Assembly (NCBI GenBank): GCA_965223035.1
Contig: OZ244980.1
Coordinates: 4,278,001 to 4,342,000 of the forward strand
Length of the DNA stretch: 64,000 nucleotides
DNA from: CAMDPA01 sp965223035
GTDB taxonomy: Bacteria > Pseudomonadota > Alphaproteobacteria > Rhizobiales > Hyphomicrobiaceae
Reading direction: 5' to 3'
Positions 9,618 to 17,596 of the stretch are shown in pieces. The translations under genes and the position numbers were made by a program. The notes beneath the pieces are model-generated. The model made no database searches and had not been told where the DNA came from. It saw only the letters and a program-made list of their open reading frames with translations. The first letter of the stretch is position 1; each line of letters opens with the position of its first letter.

Positions 9618-10766
9618 TCACCTGCCCAAATCCCGGAGCTTAGGTGCCACTTCGGTGGCGAACAGGCGCAGACTGCTCTCGGTCTGTTCTGCCGGTTGCG
9701 TCGCAATCTGCAGCATCGCGATCAGATGGCCGAAGCCCATCTCGCGCTGACGCTTGATGATCGTTTCCGCGACAGTGCTGGGACTGCCGGCGATGACCAT
9801 GCCAAGATCGAGCAACGTCTCAGCCGACTGGAAACTGGTGCGGAGCTTGAATTTCTGCTCGATCAAAGCCTTGGTCGAGGCCACCGAGGTGTAGCCGGGC
9901 GGCAATCGGGCGGTCAGCGGGTAGTGCAGAAAACGATTGAAAAAGTTCTCGATATGCGGCGCCACCTCGGCCCTGGCCTGGGCATCGGTCTCGGCCACAT
10001 AAATCGGGAGCGCCCAGCCCATCTGCGAGGCGGCTGCTGTGTAGCCATGACCCTTGGCCACGTCGCGATACATATCGAACACTTTTTGCGCGGTGGCGAT
10101 GGGTGAGAACGTCTGCAAATAGGTGTACTTGCGGGCCGGATCAGCGCACCAATCGACGGTCTCCTTGCTGCCCTGGGACGGGATCCAGACCGGCGGATGC
10201 GGCTGCTGCACCGGGCGCGGCCAGCAATTCACATAATCGAACTCGTAGTGACGACCGGCGAAGCGAAACGGTCCGGTCTCCGTCCAAGCCCGCAAAATCA
10301 AGTCGTGCGCCTCATAAAACCGGGCGTGAGACAAACTGGGATTGGCGGCCGAGGCGAAATACTCCGTTCCAATGCCACGCACAAAACCGGCCACCAATCT
10401 GCCGCCCGACAGATTGTCGATCATCGCAAACTCCTCGGCGATGGCGACGGGATAGTTGACGAGCGGCAAGGCGCGACCCAAAACGGCAATTTTTGCCTGC
10501 TTGGTGGTTCGCGCCAACGAAGCCGCGATCAGGTTAGGCGCCGGCATCAGGCCGTAGGCCGTCTGGTGATGCTCGTTAACGCAGATGCCGTCGAAGCCCA
10601 GCTCATCGGCAAGCTCCAGCTCGCGGATGTAACGGGCATAGGTTTCACAGCCGGTCTTCGGGTCGTAGTTTGAGTTGGGCAGCGTCAGCCAAGCCGTGTC
10701 GTGTTTGTCCAGCTCCTTCAGGTCGACGGCGCCGTAGGGCATCAAGTGGAAGAAAAACACGTTCAT
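9618..10766 (-). CDS. LLM class flavin-dependent oxidoreductase (bacterial luciferase-like)
   Basis: This 382-residue TIM-barrel protein belongs to the luciferase-like monooxygenases. They use reduced flavin from a partner reductase and O2 to hydroxylate or cleave small molecules. Typical segments are FDGICVNEHHQTAYGLMPAP, LSGGRLVAGFVRGIGTEYFA and VWIPSQGSKETVDWCA. Its start codon overlaps the stop of the alpha/beta hydrolase gene (TGATG), so the pair is one operon. That suggests a two-step catabolic reaction, with hydrolysis and oxygenation of one substrate class. The actual substrate cannot be read from sequence. Confidence 0.88.
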   Translation of the reverse strand: MNVFFFHLMPYGAVDLKELDKHDTAWLTLPNSNYDPKTGCETYARYIRELELADELGFDGICVNEHHQTAYGLMPAPNLIAASLARTTKQAKIAVLGRALPLVNYPVAIAEEFAMIDNLSGGRLVAGFVRGIGTEYFASAANPSLSHARFYEAHDLILRAWTETGPFRFAGRHYEFDYVNCWPRPVQQPHPPVWIPSQGSKETVDWCADPARKYTYLQTFSPIATAQKVFDMYRDVAKGHGYTAAASQMGWALPIYVAETDAQARAEVAPHIENFFNRFLHYPLTARLPPGYTSVASTKALIEQKFKLRTSFQSAETLLDLGMVIAGSPSTVAETIIKRQREMGFGHLIAMLQIATQPAEQTESSLRLFATEVAPKLRDLGR

Positions 10767-11539
10767 CAGCCAAGCTCCCGGTAAAACGACGCGATCGCCT
10801 CATCGCACTCCTCCGCCCGCTCCGTATGGAGGGCATGGCTGGTCTCGGACAGAGCCACGAGCTTGTGGTCGGGAATGTGCGCCACGAAAGCCTTGTGACA
10901 ATCGAACGGAACGATCTTGTCTTCACGTCCCCAAAGGATCAGCGTCGGCACATCGATGCGGTGCAACCAATAGGGCAGCTGTGGATTGTGCAGGCGCGGC
11001 GACCATGCCAGCCGCGCCACGGCCGCTTTGTTCTGCAGCACGACGTCGAGGTCGGCATTCGGCAGCTGCGCCACCCGCTCTTCAGCCAACTCCTGATTGA
11101 AAAACTGTGCCCGGGTCGCCGTTTCGGCATCCCAAAGGAAGATGTCGCCGAACGGCACCTCAACCGAGCGGCAGCCGGCCGGCGCCAGCAGCGTCAGGGA
11201 TTTGAGCCGCGCGGTATTGAACACCGCAAGCTCGGCGGCGGTCCAGCCCCCCAGCGAATGGCCGACGAGATGAACGTCGGCAAGATCCAGCGTTTGGAGC
11301 GTGTCGAGATAGAACAGCGCCAGATCGCTGACACTCATCATCCAATCCGGAATCTGCGAGCGACCAAAACCGGGATGCTCCGGGGCGATGACGCGATGGC
11401 GAGCGGCCAGACGTTTCAGCATGGGGTTCCAGCTTGATCCACCAGCGCCATGCAAAAACAGCAGCGGCGGCCCCGCACCGTCCTCTTTCAGCTGCAGCCG
11501 TTGACCCTTTACGTCGAGTTCATGCTCTCGCATCGCCAC
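10766..11539 (-). CDS. Alpha/beta hydrolase
   Basis: This is a 257-residue alpha/beta hydrolase fold protein. It shows the oxyanion motif LLFLHGAGGSSWN (about 26-38), nucleophile elbow GHSLGG (Ser at about 94), the acid region LILWGREDKIVP and the histidine in LSETSHALHTE. The residues of a complete Ser-Asp-His triad are present. It is the first gene of an operon with the luciferase-like oxidoreductase and shares a TGATG junction with it. Similar pairs occur in degradation of heteroaromatic or ester compounds, which is inference here. Confidence 0.88.
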   Translation of the reverse strand: MAMREHELDVKGQRLQLKEDGAGPPLLFLHGAGGSSWNPMLKRLAARHRVIAPEHPGFGRSQIPDWMMSVSDLALFYLDTLQTLDLADVHLVGHSLGGWTAAELAVFNTARLKSLTLLAPAGCRSVEVPFGDIFLWDAETATRAQFFNQELAEERVAQLPNADLDVVLQNKAAVARLAWSPRLHNPQLPYWLHRIDVPTLILWGREDKIVPFDCHKAFVAHIPDHKLVALSETSHALHTERAEECDEAIASFYRELG

Positions 11540-11566
11540 GTCGTCCTCTTACATCATCGGCGGCGC

Positions 11567-11702
11567 TAGATTATCGTGCCTCAAACGGGAACCGAAAGGC
11601 CGGTTCCCACTTAAGCCACGAAGATGAACGCCCTCAAAGTGGTGAGCAACCTGCTGTTCATCGGGATCGTTCCGGTTTTGATGAAAAGCAGGTTGCTCCA
11701 GC
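11567..11702. repeat. Family 1 palindromic repeat, two-hairpin copy, diverged
   Basis: Module A is decayed (ATTATCGTGCC...GGAACC...GGTTCCC...GAAGATGA). It is followed by the linker AAAGTGGTGAGCAACC seen in other copies, then module B with arms AGCAACCTGC and GCAGGTTGCT. It lies between the hydrolase operon start and the end of the MFS gene. Confidence 0.85.
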
Positions 11703-11790
11703 GATGGCCCGGCCGAACGCGGCCACATCTTAGATGGCTCATATCTTGGTCAGATTACAAACGCGCCGGCGAAGGTGGCAACCCGTTGTC

Positions 11791-13212
11791 TCAGCTCTCA
11801 TCGGACGGCTGGCGAAAGCCACGTCCGCGCCGCGCCGCAGGGACATCGGGCTGCGACGCATCGCGGTGGGAAACGGCACCGGATCGCTGCTTGCCCCATA
11901 ACGTTGCCAAGTTTTGCACGCTGCGACCGGCCAGGTTGCGCGCAGCTGCCATCATGCGCTGGTCAACTGCGTGGCGATGTCCCTCAAGCGCCACCGTCAG
12001 CGATGAAAGGCGCCGCATGGTCAACAGCCATGGAACAATGCATAACGCCGCCGCCAGCGCGAACGCCAACCGCAAGCCAATCAAGTCTGCCACCGCGCCG
12101 ATCACCAAAGCGCCCAAAAACGGCGCGCCGCGATAGATCATGCTGTAAAGCGCCATCACGCGGGCGCGCAGGCCACCGTCGACGCAAGACTGCACCAACG
12201 CCTGCGCGGCGGTTGTCGTGATGGTCAGCGAGCCGCCCCAGATCACGGCCGCCAACAGGCCGACCCAGATGTTAGACGTGGCGACAAAGGCGAAGGTCGT
12301 GACCACGTTGAGAAGAAATCCGCCCATCACCACGAGCGTCAGGCCAGAGGTGCGGCCGTAGACAGCGATCGCGGCCGCCGCGATCATCGCCCCAATGCCC
12401 ATCGCCGCCGTCAACCATCCAAGCCCGCTCGCGCCGGCCGCAAACACGTCGTCGGAAAAGCCCGGCAGCAGATCCTGCAGCGGTCGGATCCAGACCGCGC
12501 CGACGGCCAACAACAAGAACACCGGACCGATGCCAGCATGACGTCGAACGTAAACGAGCCCCTCGCCGATCTCCGCGATCAAGCCTCCAGCTGCGCGCGG
12601 CGGGCGGGCCGGCACCGCAAGTCGCATGGCATAAAGACCGATCAAATAGCTGACGCAGCCCAAGGCGTTGATGGCGAAGGTGATGCCCACCCCGTAGATT
12701 GGGATCAGCATCCCCGCACACGCTGGACCGATGAACCGTGCGGCGTTGAACAGCGCCGAATCGCACGCCAACGCCGTCGGGATGTCGGGCTTGGGCACCG
12801 TATTGGGCACGATCGCATGGCGCGCGATGGCGTTGAACGGATGCAGGCAGCCCATGATCAGCGACAGCACCAACAACAGGGCGATCGTCATCAGGCCGGC
12901 GAACACCAACACCGCCAGCAGCGCCGCCATCGCCAGCGTCAACCACTGCGTCAGCTTCTGCACGGTGACTGGGTTGACCCGGTCGACAAAGGCGCCGACG
13001 AACGGGGCCAGAACCATCATCGGCGCGTAGTCCGCGGCCACGATGGCGCCGACCCAAGCGTTCGAGCCGGTCAGTTCCCAGGCCAGCCAAATGGTTCCCA
13101 CACGCTGCATCCACAGCGTGACCAGATTGGGCGTCATGCCGCCCATGAACCAAGCATAGTTGTAGTGCGACCAAACGCGCGCAAGCGGACGCATGGCGTG
13201 CGGCACAGACAT
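11791..13212 (-). CDS. MFS transporter (EntS/MFS_3-like)
   Basis: The protein has 473 residues and many hydrophobic helices. It opens with ARVWSHYNYAWFMGGMTPNL and has a motif A-like segment FVGAFVDRVNPVTVQKLTQW (about 75-94). This pattern resembles the MFS_3 / enterobactin-exporter-like branch. The C-terminal 60 residues are hydrophilic, beyond the last helix. Substrate unknown. It is transcribed alone, in the same direction as the hydrolase operon, and is followed by a family 1 repeat. Confidence 0.82.
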   Translation of the reverse strand: MSVPHAMRPLARVWSHYNYAWFMGGMTPNLVTLWMQRVGTIWLAWELTGSNAWVGAIVAADYAPMMVLAPFVGAFVDRVNPVTVQKLTQWLTLAMAALLAVLVFAGLMTIALLLVLSLIMGCLHPFNAIARHAIVPNTVPKPDIPTALACDSALFNAARFIGPACAGMLIPIYGVGITFAINALGCVSYLIGLYAMRLAVPARPPRAAGGLIAEIGEGLVYVRRHAGIGPVFLLLAVGAVWIRPLQDLLPGFSDDVFAAGASGLGWLTAAMGIGAMIAAAAIAVYGRTSGLTLVVMGGFLLNVVTTFAFVATSNIWVGLLAAVIWGGSLTITTTAAQALVQSCVDGGLRARVMALYSMIYRGAPFLGALVIGAVADLIGLRLAFALAAALCIVPWLLTMRRLSSLTVALEGHRHAVDQRMMAAARNLAGRSVQNLATLWGKQRSGAVSHRDASQPDVPAARRGRGFRQPSDES

Positions 13213-13332
13213 CCGCGCCGTCCTCCTCCCGATCGTACTCGGCGATGGGCGGGGTTGCCGTCGTTACGGCCTCGCCGCCGAATCGATGATCACGGCGGCG
13301 ACCATAGCCAACCGTGCCGTATCCGATGACCC

Positions 13333-13512
13333 TATAGCTTTTCAGTATGAGCTGGAACCATCCCGCTCCCCCACCCGGTTCCTCCACGCGCCACCCAGAA
13401 CATCAGGCCATTGGCTGGCGAGTGGAGGAACGGGGTGGAGGAATGGGTTGGAGGAACGGGGCGGGGGAGCGGGATGGCACAGCGAGTCCGCGGCAGGCGG
13501 ACATGATGTAGG
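13333..13512. repeat. Family 2 intergenic repeat, well preserved
   Basis: Full-length copy of about 180 bp. It starts AGCTTTTCAGTATGAGCTGG, continues with ACCATCCCGCTCCCCCACCC, has a mirrored GGCGGGGGAGCGGGATGG near the other end, and closes with GGCGGACATGATGTAG. CCCGCTCCCC and GGGGAGCGGG pair as the main stem. It sits directly before the stop codon of rsmD. Confidence 0.8.
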
Positions 13513-13515
13513 GGA

Positions 13516-14088
13516 TCATAGATAACGCATGAATACCACGCGTGTGCTGCCCCAGCCGCGCACGTCGAGGACGTCGAAGTGTCGCGGCGGATCAATCACC
13601 ACCCCTTTGCGTTCCTCTAGCACGACCACGGCCCCCGCTGCCAGCCAGCCATCGCGGTGGGCCGCCGCCAGCGCCTGTTCACCGAGCCCCTGACCATAGG
13701 GCGGATCGCAAAACACCAGACCGGCTTCGCCGTGGCGGCCAGATGGCCCCAGTTGCGTGGCCTTGCGGCGAAAAATCCTGCTGACCCCGCCCAGCCCTAG
13801 CCGCTCGATGTTCTCGCGGATCAGGCCGCGCGCTTCGGCATCGTCTTCGACGAACAGACAAAAGGCAGCGCCGCGAGACAGCGCCTCCAACCCAAGCGCG
13901 CCGGTTCCGGCAAATAGATCAAGCACATGCACGCCGGTTATGTCGAAGTCGGCGATGCCGTGCGCAAGGATGTTGAAGATCGCCTCGCGCACGCGATCTG
14001 AGGTCGGGCGCAGTTCGGATCGCGCACCTTGCGCGCGGGCGGGGCCGGCCAGCACTCTGCCACGCAACGATCCGCCTACGATGCGCAT
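13516..14088 (-). CDS. rsmD: 16S rRNA (guanine(966)-N2)-methyltransferase RsmD
   Basis: The 190-residue protein methylates G966 of 16S rRNA in the assembled 30S particle. The conserved start MRIVGGSLRGRVL fixes the ATG, although the frame runs further upstream inside rluB. The SAM-binding motif is DLFAGTGALGLEALSRGA and the catalytic motif is CDPPYG, typical of N2-guanine methyltransferases. It lies 16 nt after the rluB stop, so both rRNA-modifying enzymes are probably cotranscribed. tadA is divergent beside them, a frequent alphaproteobacterial grouping. Confidence 0.95.
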   Translation of the reverse strand: MRIVGGSLRGRVLAGPARAQGARSELRPTSDRVREAIFNILAHGIADFDITGVHVLDLFAGTGALGLEALSRGAAFCLFVEDDAEARGLIRENIERLGLGGVSRIFRRKATQLGPSGRHGEAGLVFCDPPYGQGLGEQALAAAHRDGWLAAGAVVVLEERKGVVIDPPRHFDVLDVRGWGSTRVVFMRYL

Positions 14089-14104
14089 GCCGGCTCCAAT
14101 CCGG

Positions 14105-15415
14105 TCATTCTTCGCCTCGCGTCGGCCCAAACCGCTGCTGTTTTGGTTGACGGTTGTTTCTCGCGGCGGCTGGGCTAACGTCGTTGGGCTTGGGTCGGGC
14201 TCCGATCGGCGGGGACCGCGTCGGCGCTTGCCTTTCGGCCATGACGCCGAGCTGGCGAGCCAGGCGGGGGCCGAGCTGATCTGCGAGAACGCGACGGCGG
14301 ATCGGTGCGACTTGGCCTGGCCGCAAATCCTGCAGCTGAAATGGACCGAACGAGACACGAATCAACCGGCCTACATCCAGTCCGAGATGGTTGAGGATCT
14401 TGCGGATCTCGCGATTTTTGCCTTCCCGCAAGCCCATTGTTAGCCAAACGTTGGCCCCTTGCGTGCTGTCCAGCGTTGCCTCGATCGGCCCATAATTGAC
14501 GCCATCGAGCGTCACGCCGTCCTTCAGCGTATCGAGCTGGGCTTGCGTGGTCCGGCCGCGCGCACGCACGCGATAGCGTCGGAGCCAGCCGGTTGCCGGC
14601 AGTTCCAAATGTCGGGCCAGGGCACCGTCCGTGGTGAGCAGTATCAGGCCCTCGGTGTTAAAATCTAGGCGACCGACCGACACCACCCGCGGCAGCTCAG
14701 GCGGCAGGTGGTCGAACACGGTCGGCCGACCCTGCGGATCTTTGTGCGAGGTCACCTGTCCACGAGGCTTGTGATAGCGCCACAGACGGACCGGCTCCGC
14801 ATCCGGAAGCGGCGCCCCATCAACCAAGATCCGGTCGCCCGGCGCGACTTCTGTTGCCGGCGACGTCAGAGTTTGTCCGTTCACCACCACGCGGCGATCT
14901 GCGATCCACCGCTCGGCGTCCCGGCGCGAGCACAGCCCGGCACGGGCCATCGCCTTCGCAATCCACATCCGCGCGGCAGGGGTGCCGGACGGCGCAACGC
15001 CCGCTGCAGGTCGCGCCCCCGCTTTGGATCGCGCCGCCGCTTTGGGGCGCGGGCGAGCCATCTGGCGGTCCTCACGTTTGGTTGCCGGTCGCCTGGCGAT
15101 ATCGGACTTAGACAATCGCTCACTCCGCCGGCTCGGCCGCTGCCGACCCACCGACGGGTCGGCCATAGCCGGGCGCGCACGCGCTGAGCGCTTGCCTACC
15201 GGATCGGCCTCGGCGACGGCCGCTGGTTGACCGCGGCCCTGCGATCGAGACCGGGGTCCGTGCGTCGCCTTCGGTGCGTGCGCCGCTGCTGGACGAGATC
15301 GTGCTTGCTGCGGGCCGCGTCGGGCCAGCTGCGAACCGCCGGCCGCACGCTGCCCTGCCGCCGCCCGGGCGGACCGCGGTCGTTTCGGTGGTTGACCTGT
15401 TCGATCCTTGCGCAT
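14105..15415 (-). CDS. rluB: Pseudouridine synthase RluB/RsuA family
   Basis: The protein makes pseudouridine in rRNA. A long basic Arg/Ala/Pro/Gln-rich N-terminal tail (about 140 residues) leads into an S4 RNA-binding domain (AMARAGLCSRRDAERWI). The RsuA/RluB catalytic domain follows, with GRLDFNTEGLILLTTDG carrying the catalytic Asp. A shorter basic tail ends the protein. The start was set at the ATG of MRKDRTGQPP, because the longer version would overlap the divergent tadA leader. RluB rather than RsuA is inferred from length, the basic tails and the rsmD/tadA neighbours. Confidence 0.9.
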   Translation of the reverse strand: MRKDRTGQPPKRPRSARAAAGQRAAGGSQLARRGPQQARSRPAAAHAPKATHGPRSRSQGRGQPAAVAEADPVGKRSARARPAMADPSVGRQRPSRRSERLSKSDIARRPATKREDRQMARPRPKAAARSKAGARPAAGVAPSGTPAARMWIAKAMARAGLCSRRDAERWIADRRVVVNGQTLTSPATEVAPGDRILVDGAPLPDAEPVRLWRYHKPRGQVTSHKDPQGRPTVFDHLPPELPRVVSVGRLDFNTEGLILLTTDGALARHLELPATGWLRRYRVRARGRTTQAQLDTLKDGVTLDGVNYGPIEATLDSTQGANVWLTMGLREGKNREIRKILNHLGLDVGRLIRVSFGPFQLQDLRPGQVAPIRRRVLADQLGPRLARQLGVMAERQAPTRSPPIGARPKPNDVSPAAARNNRQPKQQRFGPTRGEE

Positions 15416-15451
15416 GTGATGGGTCTTCGTTCCGTGTTGAGAGGCCGGTAT

Positions 15452-15964
15452 ATGACATCCGACGCGCCAACCTGCCACCCCTCGGCTGTCGCCGAGCAAA
15501 CCGGCTCGGATCTTCCCCCGATGCTACGGGCGTTACAGCTGGCGCGCGCTGCCGGCGAGGCCGGCGAGGTGCCGGTGGGTGCGGTAATCGTGTCTGACGA
15601 TGGTCGCCTGCTGGCCGCGGCAGGTAACGCCGCGCGCGCCAACCAAGATCCGACCGCCCACGCCGAAGTGCTCGCCATCCGCGCCGCCTGCGCAGCCCTG
15701 GGCAGCGAGCGCCTGGTCAACGCCGACCTTTACGTGACCTTGGAGCCATGCGCGATGTGTGCCGCGGCCATCTCCTTCGCGCGATTGCGTCGCCTTTATT
15801 ATGGGGCCAAGGACCCGAAGAGCGGCGGCGTCGAGCATGGTGCCCGCGTGTTCAGTCACGCCACATGTCACCATCGACCCGAGATCTATTCCGGCTTGGC
15901 CGAAACGGAAAGCAGCGCCCTCTTGAAAGCTTTTTTTGCCGGGCTGCGCCGCCAATCGCCCTAG
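15452..15964 (+). CDS. tadA: tRNA-specific adenosine deaminase TadA
   Basis: This 170-residue zinc deaminase converts A34 to inosine in tRNA-Arg(ACG). The zinc and proton-shuttle motifs are HAEV (in NQDPTAHAEVLAIRAA) and PCAMC (in LEPCAMCAAAISFARL). The start is the ATG of MTSDAPTCHPS behind GAGAGG. A longer frame extends upstream but overlaps the rluB start region on the other strand. The gene is divergent from rluB-rsmD, and the promoters must lie in the few tens of bases between them. Confidence 0.93.
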   Translation: MTSDAPTCHPSAVAEQTGSDLPPMLRALQLARAAGEAGEVPVGAVIVSDDGRLLAAAGNAARANQDPTAHAEVLAIRAACAALGSERLVNADLYVTLEPCAMCAAAISFARLRRLYYGAKDPKSGGVEHGARVFSHATCHHRPEIYSGLAETESSALLKAFFAGLRRQSP

Positions 15965-16002
15965 GGCCGGTCGGCATCGACAGCATGTGGTCGCGGAAAA
16001 AC

Positions 16003-16052
16003 TTATTGACAAGCTAGTTGTCAATAAGCTAGCTATGACAATCTTGTTGTCA
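16003..16052 (+). promoter_or_regulatory. Twin palindromic operators upstream of marR
   Basis: Two sites with the same architecture, TGACAA-N5-TTGTCA, begin at 16,007 and 16,036 (29 bp apart, close to three helical turns). The first is extended to TTATTGACAA...TTGTCAATAA. They lie 17-60 bp before the marR ATG and overlap candidate TTGACA and TATGAC promoter boxes. MarR proteins normally repress their own operon from such palindromes, so autoregulation is the likely role. Confidence 0.7.
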
Positions 16053-16068
16053 AGTTGCGGACCCACGC

Positions 16069-16545
16069 ATGAGCTCCAAGGCTGAACAGCTCTACCGATT
16101 GATTTGCCAAGTCAGGGCCTGCTTCCAGGCTCTGAAGGTGATGGCAGATGATATGCACGCCGATCTCGGCATCACCGCCTCGATGCGCGCCGTGTTGGAA
16201 GCGGTTTGCGACACCCCCCGCCAGACCGTGCCGGAGATTGCGCGCGCCAAGGGCGTTTCCCGCCAACATATCCAAGTCAACGTCGACGCGCTGTTGGCCC
16301 AGTCGCTGGTTGCTGTGACCGCCAATCCCTCGCACGCCCGCTCCGCGCACATCGTCCCGACGCCCGCCGGACGCAAGGCGTTTGCGCAAATTCGCAAGCG
16401 CGAGCAGCTCGCGCTCGACCGCATGGCCACCGGTTTATCGATGAGCGCGCTCATCGATGCATCAAGAACGCTCAATGCGGTCTCGGACCATTGTCGCAAC
16501 AATCAACCTCAGGGAGGTGAATATGACGGCACAAACGAAACCTAA
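16069..16545 (+). CDS. MarR family transcriptional regulator
   Basis: A 158-residue winged helix-turn-helix protein. The recognition region is TVPEIARAKGVSRQHIQVNVDALLAQSLV (helix 2 and 3), followed by a wing with HIVPTPAGRKAF, the common MarR end-of-wing motif. It heads a three-gene unit with a small membrane protein and an ICMT-like methyltransferase. Its 3' end overlaps the next gene by 23 nt. Two matching palindromes upstream make it a likely autorepressor that answers to an unknown ligand. Confidence 0.87.
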   Translation: MSSKAEQLYRLICQVRACFQALKVMADDMHADLGITASMRAVLEAVCDTPRQTVPEIARAKGVSRQHIQVNVDALLAQSLVAVTANPSHARSAHIVPTPAGRKAFAQIRKREQLALDRMATGLSMSALIDASRTLNAVSDHCRNNQPQGGEYDGTNET

Positions 16546-16768
16546 GGCCCCGTCGCGCTGGCATCGGCTGGCGGTCAGGGCGGTCGGATTGTTCAGCTTG
16601 GGGCTGATCGCCGGCGTTTTGATCCTGTGGGGGTGGAATACGCTCGCAGTGCAGCTGTTCCAGGCACCGCTGGCCCAATTCAAGCATGCCGTCGCGGCTG
16701 AGGTGCTGGTCGCCTCACTGGTCGCGATCTGTGTCGCCGCAGCAAGGACGTTCGATCATGAGCGCTGA
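16523..16768 (+). CDS. Small two-helix membrane protein
   Basis: The 81-residue product is set by a strong AGGGAGGTG site 5 nt before ATG, inside the 3' end of marR. It has two hydrophobic stretches: AVGLFSLGLIAGVLILWGW (about 21-39) and a C-terminal one around VAAEVLVASLVAICVAAA. No known family is recognised. It overlaps the next gene as well, so the three products are probably made in a fixed ratio. A role as membrane partner of the methyltransferase is only inferred. Confidence 0.7.
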   Translation: MTAQTKPKAPSRWHRLAVRAVGLFSLGLIAGVLILWGWNTLAVQLFQAPLAQFKHAVAAEVLVASLVAICVAAARTFDHER

Positions 16769-17276
16769 ACAGGATGACCCCCCGGCCAGATCCGACGATG
16801 ACACAACGGATCTGCGGACCGATTCGGCCAACGTGGTGGTGCCACCGCCCGTGGCCCTCGCGTTAGCGATCGCGGCGGGGTTGTTGGGTCGGTGGCTCGA
16901 GCCCTTGCCATGGCTACCGGAGGATTGGCCTCGGCTTTGGCTTGGCGCGATCTTGATCGCCAGCGGTCTGGCGCTGGCCGGCTGGGCGGCCGCAACATTT
17001 CATCGCGGCGGTACCAACGTGCCGACCCATCGGCCCACCATAACCATCGTCACACATGGTCCCTACGGATTTTCCCGCAACCCGATCTACGTCGGCATGT
17101 TCTTACTGATGGCCGGCCTTGCCATCGCGGTCAACTCGTTCTGGCTGATCGTCGCCTTGATCGGGTTTGCAGCACTCATCCGCCATGGCGTGGTGGCGCG
17201 CGAGGAGGCTTACCTGGAGCGCAAATTCGGCCGCGCATATCTGACCTATAAGGAACGCGTGCGACGCTGGATCTGA
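16758..17276 (+). CDS. Isoprenylcysteine carboxyl methyltransferase-like (ICMT/PEMT) membrane protein
   Basis: A 172-residue integral membrane protein of the ICMT/phospholipid methyltransferase superfamily. It shows HGPYGFSRNPIYVGMFLLM in the middle and EEAYLERKFGRAYLTYKERV at the C terminus, the two hallmarks of the SAM-binding half. Bacterial members methylate small lipophilic or thiol substrates, and this one cannot be assigned. The ATG lies inside the end of the preceding gene. A longer frame upstream is antisense-like leader and was rejected as N terminus. Confidence 0.85.
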   Translation: MSAEQDDPPARSDDDTTDLRTDSANVVVPPPVALALAIAAGLLGRWLEPLPWLPEDWPRLWLGAILIASGLALAGWAAATFHRGGTNVPTHRPTITIVTHGPYGFSRNPIYVGMFLLMAGLAIAVNSFWLIVALIGFAALIRHGVVAREEAYLERKFGRAYLTYKERVRRWI

Positions 17277-17596
17277 GCTGACCGGTCCACGACGGCAGCG
17301 CCCGCCGCCCTCGCGCAGAGCGGGCAGCGATCGCATGTTGCCGCTCGATCACCATCTTCAGTTGCAACCGCACCGTCCGCCATCGTCGCAAGGCGCAACG
17401 ATGAGCAGGTTGCGCGGCCGACAACGGTGGCCGTCAATCGGGTTCCCGCGAGGCCATAGCGCGCCCGGGATCGGCGCCGGCGGGTCGGCATTCGCCGGTG
17501 GTGGAGCAGGTCGGTTGGGGCTAAGGTTTCAACCATCAGCCTGCATCTGACCCCAGAGGTGCCTCGCCCACCCCTGGCCACCATTGGGACCTTCCG
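17277..17596. other. Intergenic region, no gene seen
   Basis: About 320 bases between the ICMT gene and an MFS gene. They hold GC-rich sequence with no repeat-family match and no clear promoter. The region could carry the MFS gene promoter. Confidence 0.4.

Noticed and set aside
9356..9706. Small Gly-zipper-like protein on the minus strand (IVLLAGGVVGGVVGGVMG)
   Set aside because: The frame begins inside the LLM gene. The Gly/Val run is only the translation of a triplicated 12-bp repeat.
9231..10106. 291-residue plus-strand frame across the LLM gene end
   Set aside because: Antisense to a complete luciferase-like enzyme, and it has no ribosome binding site.
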